Below, in pieces: positions 1-10,060 of a stretch of DNA of 11,902 nucleotides. The stretch comes from JARKQH01 sp964631605. Its GTDB lineage: Bacteria > Verrucomicrobiota > Verrucomicrobiia > Limisphaerales > UBA8199. The position numbers and the translations under genes are program-made. Numbering within the stretch: the first letter of the stretch is position 1; every line of letters begins with the position of its first letter. The stretch is taken from positions 1 to 11,902 of the forward strand of contig CAZVYG010000114.1 in the NCBI GenBank assembly GCA_964631605.1. The letters run 5' to 3'. The notes under the pieces are model-generated. The model was given only the letters and a program-made list of their open reading frames with translations, was not told where the DNA came from and made no database searches.

Positions 1-174
1 GAGCTGAACGAGGCCTTCGCCACGCAGGCGCTTTCCGTCGTCAAGCTCGCCGGCAAACCCAGCAACGGTCTAAACAAAGGCCAGCGCACCGCCGCGCTGC
101 AGGCCGTGGTGGACAAATGCCCGCAAGCCCCCATCCGCCAACGAGCGGAGGAAAGGCTCAAAGCCTTGGAGTAA
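1..174 (+). CDS. C-terminal end of an unidentified protein (5' end outside window)
   Basis: Frame 1 is open from the first base to a TAA at 172-174 and gives 57 residues. The sequence is rich in Ala, Lys, Gln and Arg and reads as two or three amphipathic helices ending in RAEERLKALE, a style seen at the ends of helical-repeat (HEAT or TPR-like) proteins. No catalytic motif is visible. The opening residues ELNEAFATQAL resemble a thiolase motif, but the glycine-rich thiolase C-terminus that should follow is absent. I do not recognise the protein. It is followed by 189 bp without a gene before the large exported protein on the same strand, so co-transcription is possible but not shown. Confidence 0.55.
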   Translation, partial: ELNEAFATQALSVVKLAGKPSNGLNKGQRTAALQAVVDKCPQAPIRQRAEERLKALE

Positions 175-363
175 GAGGGCTCCGGCCAACCGCCATCGGC
201 ATTTGGTTTCTCCGCGTTCTGCCGTGGAATGAGCCGCCAGTTGAGCGGTTCGGCAGCGAGGGCGCTGCGCGCCAGCCGACCCTTGACTCGCACCCAATAC
301 CCAAACCGGGAGCGCCTCATCGCCGGGCGTGACAAACCACCGGCTCGCCGCCAAGCTTGAAAC
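175..363. other. Intergenic gap with one short GC hairpin
   Basis: No convincing gene is seen. A perfect 6-bp hairpin, GCAGCG at 253-258 and CGCTGC at 263-268 with an AGGG loop, lies in the middle. No T-run follows it, so it is not a standard intrinsic terminator. A TTGACT hexamer at 283-288 has no acceptable -10 partner at 16-18 bp. No Shine-Dalgarno sequence stands out before the ATG at 364. Confidence 0.4.
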
Positions 364-3300
364 ATGAGTGCAAGATTCCTCGCCAGCCTTTGCGCGTTGG
401 CTGGCGCAACGTCATGCGTCCTCGCTTTCAACGGCCATTGGGTAACGGAAGGCCCGCTCACGCTCCGGATCGGCGAAATTCCCACCGTCCGTCAGCTCGA
501 CCAGCCCCAGACCGTCTCGGTATTCCTCACCAACTCGAGTTCCGGCGCCCTGACCGTGAATCTCGAGATGACGGGCCTGGCGGACCAGTGCCGCCCCTCG
601 GGTCCCACCCGGGCGACGCTCGAGCTGCCACCCCGTGGCCAGGGCTCCGCGCAGTTTGCCCTCGCCTGCGGTGCGGGAACGCACTCCGCGCTCTACCCGG
701 TTCATGTCGTGGCCACATTCAACCACGACGGCCGGCCGTTGACCGCCCACGCGATTCAGATTTTTCAAACGGAATTTCCTCCCGCCGCCGTCGCCGTTTC
801 GGACTCGGCCGTGCAGGTTCCACGCCTGGGCTCCGTGGCCCTGGCTTCGCTGAAGACTTGCCGGGTGACGTGGCAACGGTTCGGGGAGCCTTTGCACGAG
901 ACCCCCGCCGGGTGGGAGGGCAATGACGAGAGCTCGGGCACCTGGTTCGCGCGCGGGTGGGTCGCCCGCGGTGAGAATCGTTACGCTCTGCAAACGCACC
1001 CGCCGTATCGCGGCGGCGCGGGCACGATGTTCGTGGAGTATCGCCTCGCGCTTCCTCAAACCAGGCCGCTGGGATTCGACTTCTTCAACGCCATCCGTGA
1101 CCACTCGGAAACCGAGCCGCCCAGCGACGGGGTCACGTTCCGCGTCTGGGTGGGAGACACCGTGGTCTTCGAGCGGCACACGGACTCCAAAGCGTGGGTC
1201 CCCGGTCATGCCGACCTCTCGCCATGGGCCGGCCAGGAGATTCGCCTGCGGTTGGAAAGTCATCCGGGGCCAAGGAACAACACGGTCTGTGACTCGGGTT
1301 TCTGGGGGGACCCGGCCGTCATCGCCGGCCCACCGCCCCGCCACCTTTCGGCGGATGAAAGGCGGGAGCAAGCCGCCCGCGCGGCCAGGGCCCTGGTTTC
1401 AGACGCCACGACGCTGCCGGAAAGGACGTTCCGATTCGAGCTTCCGGACGGCCAGGCAGCGGCGCTGGTCCTGGGCCCGAACGGCGTCGCCGATGCCTCC
1501 CTGGCTTTTGGCTCCGCTGAAAATTCGGTTGTGTTTGACGGCTTCAGCGTTTCCCTCGAGGACCGCCAACTGGCCGGCGGTCCCGCCGGACTTCACGTCC
1601 GCAAGGTTGAAGCCGTCCGATCATCCTCCGGCCGCCTGACCGTCACGCATTGGGTCCCTGCGGCAACCGCCGAACACCAGGTCATCGCTGAAGTATGGCC
1701 CGAGCAGGCGGGGCTCCGGTTCAAGATTGGCAGCAACGGGCGCCTCACCGACCTCGCCCCCGGCAACGCCAGCCGGACCGCTTCGCGCGTCTATTACGGC
1801 CACGGCTATTGCGTTGTCGAGCCCCGGGCCTTCCGCGCCGGTGGCGGCGGCCACAATCTGGCCAGCAGCCACATCGGCCTTGAGTTCGACTCGGCGCCCG
1901 GCGCCGCCTTCGGCCTTGTGGTCGCGTGTGACACGCCTCCCGACCATTTCCAGGTGGACCCCGCCTCGAGAACCTACGCGTTGCATACCCACCCCGATAC
2001 CACTTTTACCTTTGTTCCCAGCTCCCAAGGCGCCTTTGACGCTGCGCTCCAATTCAGGCCGCTCTCGGAAAAACGGCCGGCTCCGGCGCTGGCTCGCAAG
2101 GCCGGCCGTTTTGTCTTCGATATTTGGGGCGGGCGCTATGCCGATGACGCCCGCCTCCTCCGCCGGTGCTTTGCCTATGGTCTCACGAATTCCCTCGCCT
2201 TGATTCATGTCTGGCAGCGCTGGGGTTATGATTACCGCCTCCCGGACATTTTCCCGCCGCTGCCGGCGCTGGGCACGCTGGAGGACCTCCGCGAGCTCGG
2301 GCGCGCTTGCGACCAGGCGGGGGCGCTGTGGGGATTGCACGACAATTATATTGACATCTACCCCGACGCCACCGGGTTCAGTTACGAACACGTGACCTTC
2401 GACGCCCAGGGGCGGCCCCGCAAAGCCTGGCTCAATGAGGGCCGCAACGCCCAGAGCTACCAGTTCCGCCCCGACCGCGTCCGGCCCTTCCTCAAACGGA
2501 ATCTCGACCTGATTCAGCCCGCGCTGCAACCCTCCGCTTCCTTTGTGGACGTGTGGACCTCCCTCAACGCGTTTGACTTCTACGATCGCCAGGGCGCGTT
2601 CCACTCCAAAACCGAGACCCTGCGGTGCTGGGGCGAGGCGTTTGCCCTCATCCGCGACACCCTGGGCAACGCCCCCACGACCAGCGAAGCCGGCAGCGAC
2701 CAATTGATCGGATGGCTCGAGGGCGCCGACTGTCAGTTTATCCCAATCGGCACCGGCCCCCATTTCAACAACCGCGTTCCCTGCCGGGACTGGGAGCGCG
2801 TGCCCTGGCTCGATGCGGTGCATCACGCGCGCTTCAGCCTCCACGGCGTCGGCTACTCCGACCGCTATCAGGGCGGCCGCTCGCGCGATGACCACGGCAT
2901 CGAATCCGACGATTACCTTTCCGCTGAAATTCTTACCGGGCACGCGCTCATGATTGACCTCCCGGGCATGGTGCGGGGTGCGGTCCGCAAATACTGGCTT
3001 GCGCAAGACTTCCTCGAGCGTATCGCCGGCGACAACATCGTGGGCGTGCGGTTCGTGGACGGGGACATTCATCGCCTCGCCGTGGAATGGTCCTCGGGCG
3101 CCCGCGCCTGGGTTAACCGCGGCGCCAGGGATTGGGTCGTCGCCGGGCGGGTTCTGCCGCCTTACGGTTATTTCGCCGCAGCCGGCCCCGTGCAGTCCAG
3201 CGTCGAGCGGCTCCACGATCGCGTGGTCGAGCAATCCCGCGCCCCGGGCCGACTTTACGTCAACGCCCGCGGCTTCAATCCCAACCTGCCGCTTCCCATT

Positions 3301-4080
3301 CTTCCCGAGGCCGAAGGGGTCGAGTATTTGGGCGGACGCAACTTTCGCCTGCGGGTGACATGGCGCTCGCAGCGGCCGGCGCCCAAAGACCTTGCGGTGT
3401 TTTACCATTTCAGCCGCCCGGTTCCCGGACGTTACACGAACCTCGAGTTTTACGGCGGCGGCTTCCCCGAAACGCCGACTTCCCAGTGGCCCGAGCGCCT
3501 GGTCACCGGCACCAACTGGACAATTACCATTCCCGAGTCTGCGATGCCGGGCGATTACGAAGTCCTCGTTGGACTCTACGACGCCGGCGGCGATGGCAAG
3601 CGCTCTCGCCTGCTGGGGGATGAAACCGCTGGCCGCCGGTACCGGCTCGGCACCCTCAAAGTTGAAGGCTCCGTCACCGACGGCCGGACAAACATCACCT
3701 CCGTCCGCCTCGAAAAAACCGCCGCGCCCGACCTTTCCAGCCTTGCTTGGCAGGAAAGCCGGTCGCCGGCTGATTTCGGCATCGTCAGCACCTTGGGCGC
3801 TCTGCAGGTCCGGCGAGGTGAGCGGGGCTTGGTGCTGCTGCCTTTGCCGGATAACGAGGAAGACTTTGCCGCCACGCTCAACCTCACCAGCCTGGGTCAG
3901 GACCCGAGCGTGGGGCTCGAGACAGCCGCCTCCCATTCGAGCTCGACAAGTCTCCCCAAATCACTGCATGCCATGGCCGCGGACGGCACCATCGGCGACC
4001 CGGTGCCCTTCCAGACTGACCCGGGGAGACTCACGTTCACGGTCCGCAAGAACGTCTTCGGCTATCGCCTCGAGTGGTAG
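364..4080 (+). CDS. Large secreted multidomain protein, candidate glycoside hydrolase (GH101-like core)
   Basis: This 1238-residue protein has a short basic N-terminus, a hydrophobic stretch and a likely signal peptidase site near residue 21, so it is probably exported. By eye the order is: a NEW3-like Ig domain (about 33-136); a beta-sandwich resembling NPCBM-type carbohydrate binding (about 165-325, ending in a CDSGFWGDP motif); a beta-rich domain (about 355-575) like the galactose-mutarotase-type module that precedes many TIM barrels; and a probable TIM barrel (about 580-920) starting at FDIWGGRYADD. Barrel landmarks are WGLHDNYIDIYPD (656-668), FVDVWTS with D729 and TTSEAGSD with E775, candidate nucleophile and acid/base. 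A beta domain and an Ig-like domain (about 985-1102) follow, then an unassigned tail. The order beta module, barrel, then Asp on one strand and Glu on the next recalls GH101 endo-alpha-N-acetylgalactosaminidases, but the family is uncertain and the substrate unknown. The ATG at 364 is chosen because it creates the signal peptide. It is not obviously in an operon with gcvP, 134 bp downstream. Confidence 0.8.
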   Translation: MSARFLASLCALAGATSCVLAFNGHWVTEGPLTLRIGEIPTVRQLDQPQTVSVFLTNSSSGALTVNLEMTGLADQCRPSGPTRATLELPPRGQGSAQFALACGAGTHSALYPVHVVATFNHDGRPLTAHAIQIFQTEFPPAAVAVSDSAVQVPRLGSVALASLKTCRVTWQRFGEPLHETPAGWEGNDESSGTWFARGWVARGENRYALQTHPPYRGGAGTMFVEYRLALPQTRPLGFDFFNAIRDHSETEPPSDGVTFRVWVGDTVVFERHTDSKAWVPGHADLSPWAGQEIRLRLESHPGPRNNTVCDSGFWGDPAVIAGPPPRHLSADERREQAARAARALVSDATTLPERTFRFELPDGQAAALVLGPNGVADASLAFGSAENSVVFDGFSVSLEDRQLAGGPAGLHVRKVEAVRSSSGRLTVTHWVPAATAEHQVIAEVWPEQAGLRFKIGSNGRLTDLAPGNASRTASRVYYGHGYCVVEPRAFRAGGGGHNLASSHIGLEFDSAPGAAFGLVVACDTPPDHFQVDPASRTYALHTHPDTTFTFVPSSQGAFDAALQFRPLSEKRPAPALARKAGRFVFDIWGGRYADDARLLRRCFAYGLTNSLALIHVWQRWGYDYRLPDIFPPLPALGTLEDLRELGRACDQAGALWGLHDNYIDIYPDATGFSYEHVTFDAQGRPRKAWLNEGRNAQSYQFRPDRVRPFLKRNLDLIQPALQPSASFVDVWTSLNAFDFYDRQGAFHSKTETLRCWGEAFALIRDTLGNAPTTSEAGSDQLIGWLEGADCQFIPIGTGPHFNNRVPCRDWERVPWLDAVHHARFSLHGVGYSDRYQGGRSRDDHGIESDDYLSAEILTGHALMIDLPGMVRGAVRKYWLAQDFLERIAGDNIVGVRFVDGDIHRLAVEWSSGARAWVNRGARDWVVAGRVLPPYGYFAAAGPVQSSVERLHDRVVEQSRAPGRLYVNARGFNPNLPLPILPEAEGVEYLGGRNFRLRVTWRSQRPAPKDLAVFYHFSRPVPGRYTNLEFYGGGFPETPTSQWPERLVTGTNWTITIPESAMPGDYEVLVGLYDAGGDGKRSRLLGDETAGRRYRLGTLKVEGSVTDGRTNITSVRLEKTAAPDLSSLAWQESRSPADFGIVSTLGALQVRRGERGLVLLPLPDNEEDFAATLNLTSLGQDPSVGLETAASHSSSTSLPKSLHAMAADGTIGDPVPFQTDPGRLTFTVRKNVFGYRLEW

Positions 4081-4089
4081 CGCGGGAGT

Positions 4090-4153
4090 GTCGCCGCCGC
4101 CCCCGAAAGGCTGCGTATGATGGGAGCAGCGGCCTGACAATCTGTTTTTTTTT
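4090..4153 (+). terminator. Possible intrinsic terminator after the large exported protein
   Basis: Ten bases past the stop codon, GTCGCCGC (4090-4097) can pair with GCGGC-CT-GAC (4129-4138) with a 2-nt bulge. An inner GCTGC/GCAGC pairing (4110-4114 with 4126-4130) is an alternative. Nine T residues follow at 4145-4153. The T-run is strong, but the stem is irregular, has a long loop and ends 6 nt before the Ts. It would separate the upstream gene from gcvP. Confidence 0.35.
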
Positions 4154-4214
4154 GGGCCAGCCCCTGGTTTCCAAATCCGCTTGCTTTGGCCTCTTTCGAC
4201 CTTAATTTCCCCGG

Positions 4215-7148
<2,934 letters not shown>

Positions 7149-7151
7149 GAA

Positions 7152-7973
7152 TCAGAAAAACGGGTTGTGGGCCATTTCTTCAGCCACGGTCGTCAGCGGG
7201 CCGTGGCCGGGGCAGATCAGGGTTTGGGGGGGCAGGGAAAGAATCTGCTCGCGCACCTTCCTCCGCGCCAGGTCCCAGGACTGGTTCCCGCGCCCGATGG
7301 ACCCCGCAAAAATCGCGTCGCCGACGATGGCTGCCGGCGGGGCGTTATCCGGCCAGTTTTCCACCACGTAGGTGGTCCCGTCCGCCGCGTGCCCCGGGGT
7401 GTCGCGAGGGTTGATCCGCAAGCCGCCCAGTTGGATGGATTCCCGAGGCCCAAGCCGCTCCTTCAAGGGCGCGCGGCTCGAACCCGAATACACCCGCGCA
7501 TTCGGGAACCGCCCGCAAATGACGTCGAGCGCGGCCACATGATCCTCGTGCGAGTGGGTGATAAACACCTGCCGCAACTCGAGTTGATATTGACTGACTT
7601 CCTTCACAATCGGCTCCGCCGACCAGCCGGTGTCGAATAACGCCGCCTCCCGCGTCGCCTCGTCCCACACCAGGTAACAGTTCACCGCCATCTCGCCATC
7701 CGTCGTGGTGAGGCAGCGGAACTGCCGCCAACTCCTGAGATTCCTGCAGGTGGGCACCCATCCGTCGGCGATCTGCTCCAGCTTCACTCCATCCAGCCCT
7801 ATCAATGCCGCCAGCCGGTGATAGTCCGGTTTTTTCACGGCCTGCCCTGTGGCTTCCAACGTCGCGAGTTCACGCTCGGAGATCCCCGCCGCCTCGGCTG
7901 CCGCCCGCGGCGAGACCCCGGTCATTGCCCGTGCCTTACGAATAATGTCGCCGACATGGTCTTCCAAGCTCAT
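7152..7973 (-). CDS. XRE-type helix-turn-helix fused to metallo-beta-lactamase-fold hydrolase (glyoxalase II-like)
   Basis: The 273-residue protein has two parts. Residues 6-62 match the five-helix Cro/C1 (XRE) DNA-binding pattern (VGDIIRKARAMTGVS, AAAEAAGISERELATLE, then DYHRLAALIGL). Residues about 80-273 form a metallo-beta-lactamase-fold hydrolase with a complete two-metal ligand set: H140, H142, D144 and H145 in THSHEDH, H195 in TPGH, D219 in VGDAIF and H257 in CPGHGPLTT. The GSIGRG segment after D219 and the NPFF ending are typical of the YcbL/GloB-like branch, which hydrolyses glutathione or related thioesters; the actual substrate is unknown. It sits 31 bp downstream of the glycerate kinase gene on the same strand and is probably co-transcribed with it. 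Whether the HTH still binds DNA, perhaps its own operon, cannot be told from sequence. The GGAG one base before the ATG is too close to act as a normal Shine-Dalgarno. Confidence 0.92.
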   Translation of the reverse strand: MSLEDHVGDIIRKARAMTGVSPRAAAEAAGISERELATLEATGQAVKKPDYHRLAALIGLDGVKLEQIADGWVPTCRNLRSWRQFRCLTTTDGEMAVNCYLVWDEATREAALFDTGWSAEPIVKEVSQYQLELRQVFITHSHEDHVAALDVICGRFPNARVYSGSSRAPLKERLGPRESIQLGGLRINPRDTPGHAADGTTYVVENWPDNAPPAAIVGDAIFAGSIGRGNQSWDLARRKVREQILSLPPQTLICPGHGPLTTVAEEMAHNPFF

Positions 7974-8004
7974 GCTCCAAACGGTAGCCCGGATTTGCCG
8001 CGCT

Positions 8005-9126
8005 TCAAGCGCCCGGACACGTATTCCAGTCGCGCGCCACGCGGGCCGCCAGCCTTTCCAGCCAGTGCGCCGGCTGGGCCTTGGCCTGGTCCAGCGACGT
8101 CACGTCGGTCAGCGCGTGCACTTGGGTAAAAGGACGCACCCGCTCCCGATTCACCACCACGGCGCCCGCCAAGGCGATGCACGGAATGCCCAACCCCTCG
8201 CAACGGGCCGCCACCTGTCCGACCGCCTTGCCCATGAGCGTCGAGCGGTCAATTGCGCCTTCGCCCGTGATTACCAGGTCTGCCCGTCGCAACTGGCGTT
8301 CCAGCCCCGTTTGCTTCGCGAAAAGGTCAAACCCCGGCGCCAGCCGCGCCCCAAGGAATGCCCTGAGACCAAAACCGAGCCCTCCAGCCGCGCCCGCGCC
8401 CGGCTCGGCGGCGGGCGACCACCCGAACTGCGTCTCAAAAACCCGGGCCAGCCTTCTCAGGCAGCTCTCCGCTCTGGCCACATCTTCCGGGCGAATGCCT
8501 TTTTGCGGACCGTAAACCCGCGTCGCGCCGCGCGCCCCCAGCAACGGATTCCCCACATCCACCGCCACAATCAATTCCTGGAACCGCAGCGGACGCTCCG
8601 GCGGCTGGATGCGGCGCAGCCGCGCCAAATCTGTCCAGCGCCGGATCAACCCGCCCCGCGCATCGAAGAATTGCCATCCCAAAGCCAGGGCCAGTCCAAA
8701 CCCGGCATCGTTGGTGGCGCTGCCCCCGATCCCGATCAGGCAACGCTTCGCTCCTTTTGCCGCCGCGGCTTCGAAGACTTTTCCCAGGCCAAAGGTGTCC
8801 AGCTCGAACGGGTGATATCGGCCCGGGGGCAGCAACGCCAAACCGATTGCCGTGGCCGACTCGAGGATCGCCCGCTGCGAGTTCCCCTCCCACCACCACC
8901 GCGCCGTGCAAGGCCGATGCGCCGCATCCACCGTTCGCACCCGTTGGGGACGGGCGTCCAGCGCCGCGCTGATCAATTCGCCAAATCCATCCCCCCCATC
9001 GCTCATCGGCAGCCGAACCACGGTGTCCGCCGGCCGCCCCTTTCGCCACCCCCGCGCCATGGCCGCCGCCACCGCTCGGGCGGGGAGCGTGCCTTTGAAT
9101 TTGTCCGGAACAATCAGAACGCGCAT
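8005..9126 (-). CDS. glxK: Glycerate kinase (GlxK/GarK family)
   Basis: The enzyme phosphorylates D-glycerate with ATP (2-phosphoglycerate in the characterised GarK/GlxK enzymes), joining glyoxylate, glucarate or serine breakdown to lower glycolysis. The 373-residue product is close to the usual 380. Family motifs are PDKFKGTLPA (7-16), MSDGGDGFGE (41-50), the IGIGGSATNDAG loop (131-142), GAAGGLGFGLRAF (245-257) and DLVITGEGAIDRST (283-296) followed by GK at 299-300. The frame stays open upstream to 9183, but that extension lies inside the tRNA gene; the ATG at 9124-9126 gives the conserved MRVLIVPDKFKG start and has a purine-rich GGGAAAGG about 11 bases before it. It lies 23 bp downstream of tRNA-Ile2 and 31 bp before the HTH-hydrolase gene, so the three may share a transcript. 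Confidence 0.96.
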   Translation of the reverse strand: MRVLIVPDKFKGTLPARAVAAAMARGWRKGRPADTVVRLPMSDGGDGFGELISAALDARPQRVRTVDAAHRPCTARWWWEGNSQRAILESATAIGLALLPPGRYHPFELDTFGLGKVFEAAAAKGAKRCLIGIGGSATNDAGFGLALALGWQFFDARGGLIRRWTDLARLRRIQPPERPLRFQELIVAVDVGNPLLGARGATRVYGPQKGIRPEDVARAESCLRRLARVFETQFGWSPAAEPGAGAAGGLGFGLRAFLGARLAPGFDLFAKQTGLERQLRRADLVITGEGAIDRSTLMGKAVGQVAARCEGLGIPCIALAGAVVVNRERVRPFTQVHALTDVTSLDQAKAQPAHWLERLAARVARDWNTCPGA

Positions 9127-9149
9127 GCAGCCGTCAGCCTTTCCCAAGG

Positions 9150-9225
9150 TGGTGGGCCCAGAGGGATTTGAACCCCCGACCAAGCGATTATGAGTCGCCT
9201 GCTCTAACCCCTGAGCTATGGGCCC
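9150..9225 (-). tRNA. tRNA-Ile2 (anticodon CAU, lysidine-dependent, reads AUA)
   Basis: The minus strand folds into a complete cloverleaf with encoded CCA. The acceptor stem GGGCCCA/TGGGCCC has 7 perfect pairs and A73. The D-arm is GCTC/GAGC with an 8-nt loop, the anticodon stem is GGCGA/TCGCT around CTCATAA, and the T-stem is GGGGG/CCCTC around TTCAAAT. The CAU anticodon fits Met or Ile2. From A26 through the anticodon arm and variable loop it matches, as I recall it, E. coli ileX tRNA-Ile2, and the first pair is G-C, unlike the C-A mismatch of initiator tRNA. It is therefore best read as the isoleucine tRNA whose C34 is changed to lysidine by TilS. Automatic annotation may label it tRNA-Met. 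Confidence 0.93.
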
Positions 9226-9572
9226 AACCTTGCTGTCAATGTGCCTCCCCTGCCCCGCCGGGCAAGCTTAAACGAACCGAACCCGCCCCTGGTCGGCAAA
9301 ACTCCCAACCCCACAGTCATCCGACGCAGGAACACCTTTCACCTCGTTCCATGCCCGCGCCGGAACTTGAGGCGGGACGACAGACTGCGTCCTCGCCCCC
9401 CTGCTCCCGCCCTGGCTGGGGAGTTGCCAACAACCCGCCTCTGATATTGGCACCCGCGCGTGCTGCGTTTAGGCTGAAGTGTGCATTTGAATCAACGAAG
9501 TTGTCCGGTGTTTGAGTCCGGGACCGATCCAACCGGCTGGGACGGTTGCTGCCGCGGTTGAGCCAGTTCCTC
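9226..9572. other. Gene-free divergent region between tRNA-Ile2 and folA
   Basis: This 347-bp stretch should hold the promoters for the leftward tRNA/glxK transcript and for rightward folA. Reading frames here are short and lack recognisable protein features. A perfect TTGACA lies on the minus strand at 9234-9239, but only 8 bp from the tRNA 5' end, too close to be its -35. A weak plus-strand candidate for folA is TTGGCA (9447-9452), 17 bp, TAGGCT (9470-9475). No repeat array or known riboswitch was seen. Confidence 0.5.
9530..9560 (+). promoter_or_regulatory. Small hairpin pair in the folA leader
   Basis: CAACCG at 9530-9535 is complementary to CGGTTG at 9543-9548 (7-nt loop) and equally to a second CGGTTG at 9555-9560, so two mutually exclusive 6-bp stems are possible. 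The second copy ends 12 bases before the folA ATG, so pairing there could affect ribosome access. No ligand-binding architecture is recognised, and such short stems can arise by chance in GC-rich DNA. Confidence 0.2.
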
Positions 9573-10058
9573 ATGAACCCTCCGTACCCATTCAAAGCCA
9601 TTGCCGCAATGTCGCTCAACCGCGTCATCGGCGCCGGCAACCGCATTCCCTGGCACTTGCCCGAGGACTTCAAATGGTTCAAGCAAACGACCACCGGCCA
9701 CGTCATCGTAATGGGCCGGAAGACCTTCGAGTCCATCGGCAGGCCGCTTCCCCATCGCACCACCCTTGTACTGAGCCGGTCAGGCCGTTCCATTCCGGGG
9801 GTGGAAACCTTGCGCTCCCTCGAAGATCTCGAGCCGGGACGGCCCGATTTGGCCGGCCGCGACATTTTTATCTGCGGCGGCGCCCAGCTCTATGAACAGA
9901 CCCTGCCCCGGTGTTCGGACCTGTACCTGACGCTCGTCAAACGCGAAGTGGAGGGCGACACCTTCTTTCCCTCCTTCGAACACCTCTTCGAGCTCGTCGA
10001 GACGCTGCGGTCCACCTCCGAGTTTGACATCCTTCATTATCGCCGGCGAACGGCTTAG
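9573..10058 (+). CDS. folA: Dihydrofolate reductase
   Basis: DHFR reduces dihydrofolate to tetrahydrofolate with NADPH and is the trimethoprim target. The 161-residue length from the ATG at 9573 is typical (E. coli has 159). Visible motifs are IAAMSLNRVIGAGNRIPWHLP (nucleotide and M20-loop region, split over residues 10-30), the substrate-binding acid D32 in LPEDFKWF (equivalent to E. coli D27), VMGRKTFESIGRPLP (46-60), the NADPH glycine pair in ICGGAQLYEQ (100-109) and T130 in EGDTFFP (equivalent to T113). A TTG at 9546 would add nine residues with no family support, so the ATG is preferred. The upstream purines (GTTGAG) are a weak ribosome site. Its stop lies 2 bp from the stop of the convergent DAHP synthase gene. 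No thyA is adjacent. Confidence 0.96.
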   Translation: MNPPYPFKAIAAMSLNRVIGAGNRIPWHLPEDFKWFKQTTTGHVIVMGRKTFESIGRPLPHRTTLVLSRSGRSIPGVETLRSLEDLEPGRPDLAGRDIFICGGAQLYEQTLPRCSDLYLTLVKREVEGDTFFPSFEHLFELVETLRSTSEFDILHYRRRTA

Positions 10059-10060
10059 AC

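Noticed and set aside
1..60. Thiolase-like motif ELNEAFATQAL at the very start
   Set aside because: The following residues and the stop at 174 lack the NGG and GHP motifs and the C-terminal Cys region that thiolases have after this motif, so the likeness is probably chance.
283..288. TTGACT as a -35 element for the exported protein gene
   Set aside because: No -10-like hexamer lies 16-18 bp downstream.
1621..3936. Very long minus-strand open frame (771 codons) inside the exported protein gene
   Set aside because: It is antisense to a well-supported gene, shows no domain motifs and has the Ala/Gly/Arg/Val-rich composition expected from the mirror of GC3-biased codons. The 526-codon frame at 5475-7055 opposite gcvP is rejected for the same reason.
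4081..4214. Glycine riboswitch before gcvP
   Set aside because: A CCGAAAGG stretch at 4103-4110 recalls part of the aptamer, but the conserved glycine-binding core and the paired stems are not found, and the leader is short.
9127..9183. Longer glycerate kinase N-terminus starting at 9183
   Set aside because: The added residues are a translation of the tRNA-Ile2 3' half; the family N-terminus begins at the ATG at 9124-9126.
9150..9225. Initiator or elongator tRNA-Met
   Set aside because: The first pair is G-C rather than the initiator mismatch, and the anticodon arm and variable loop match tRNA-Ile2 better than elongator Met.
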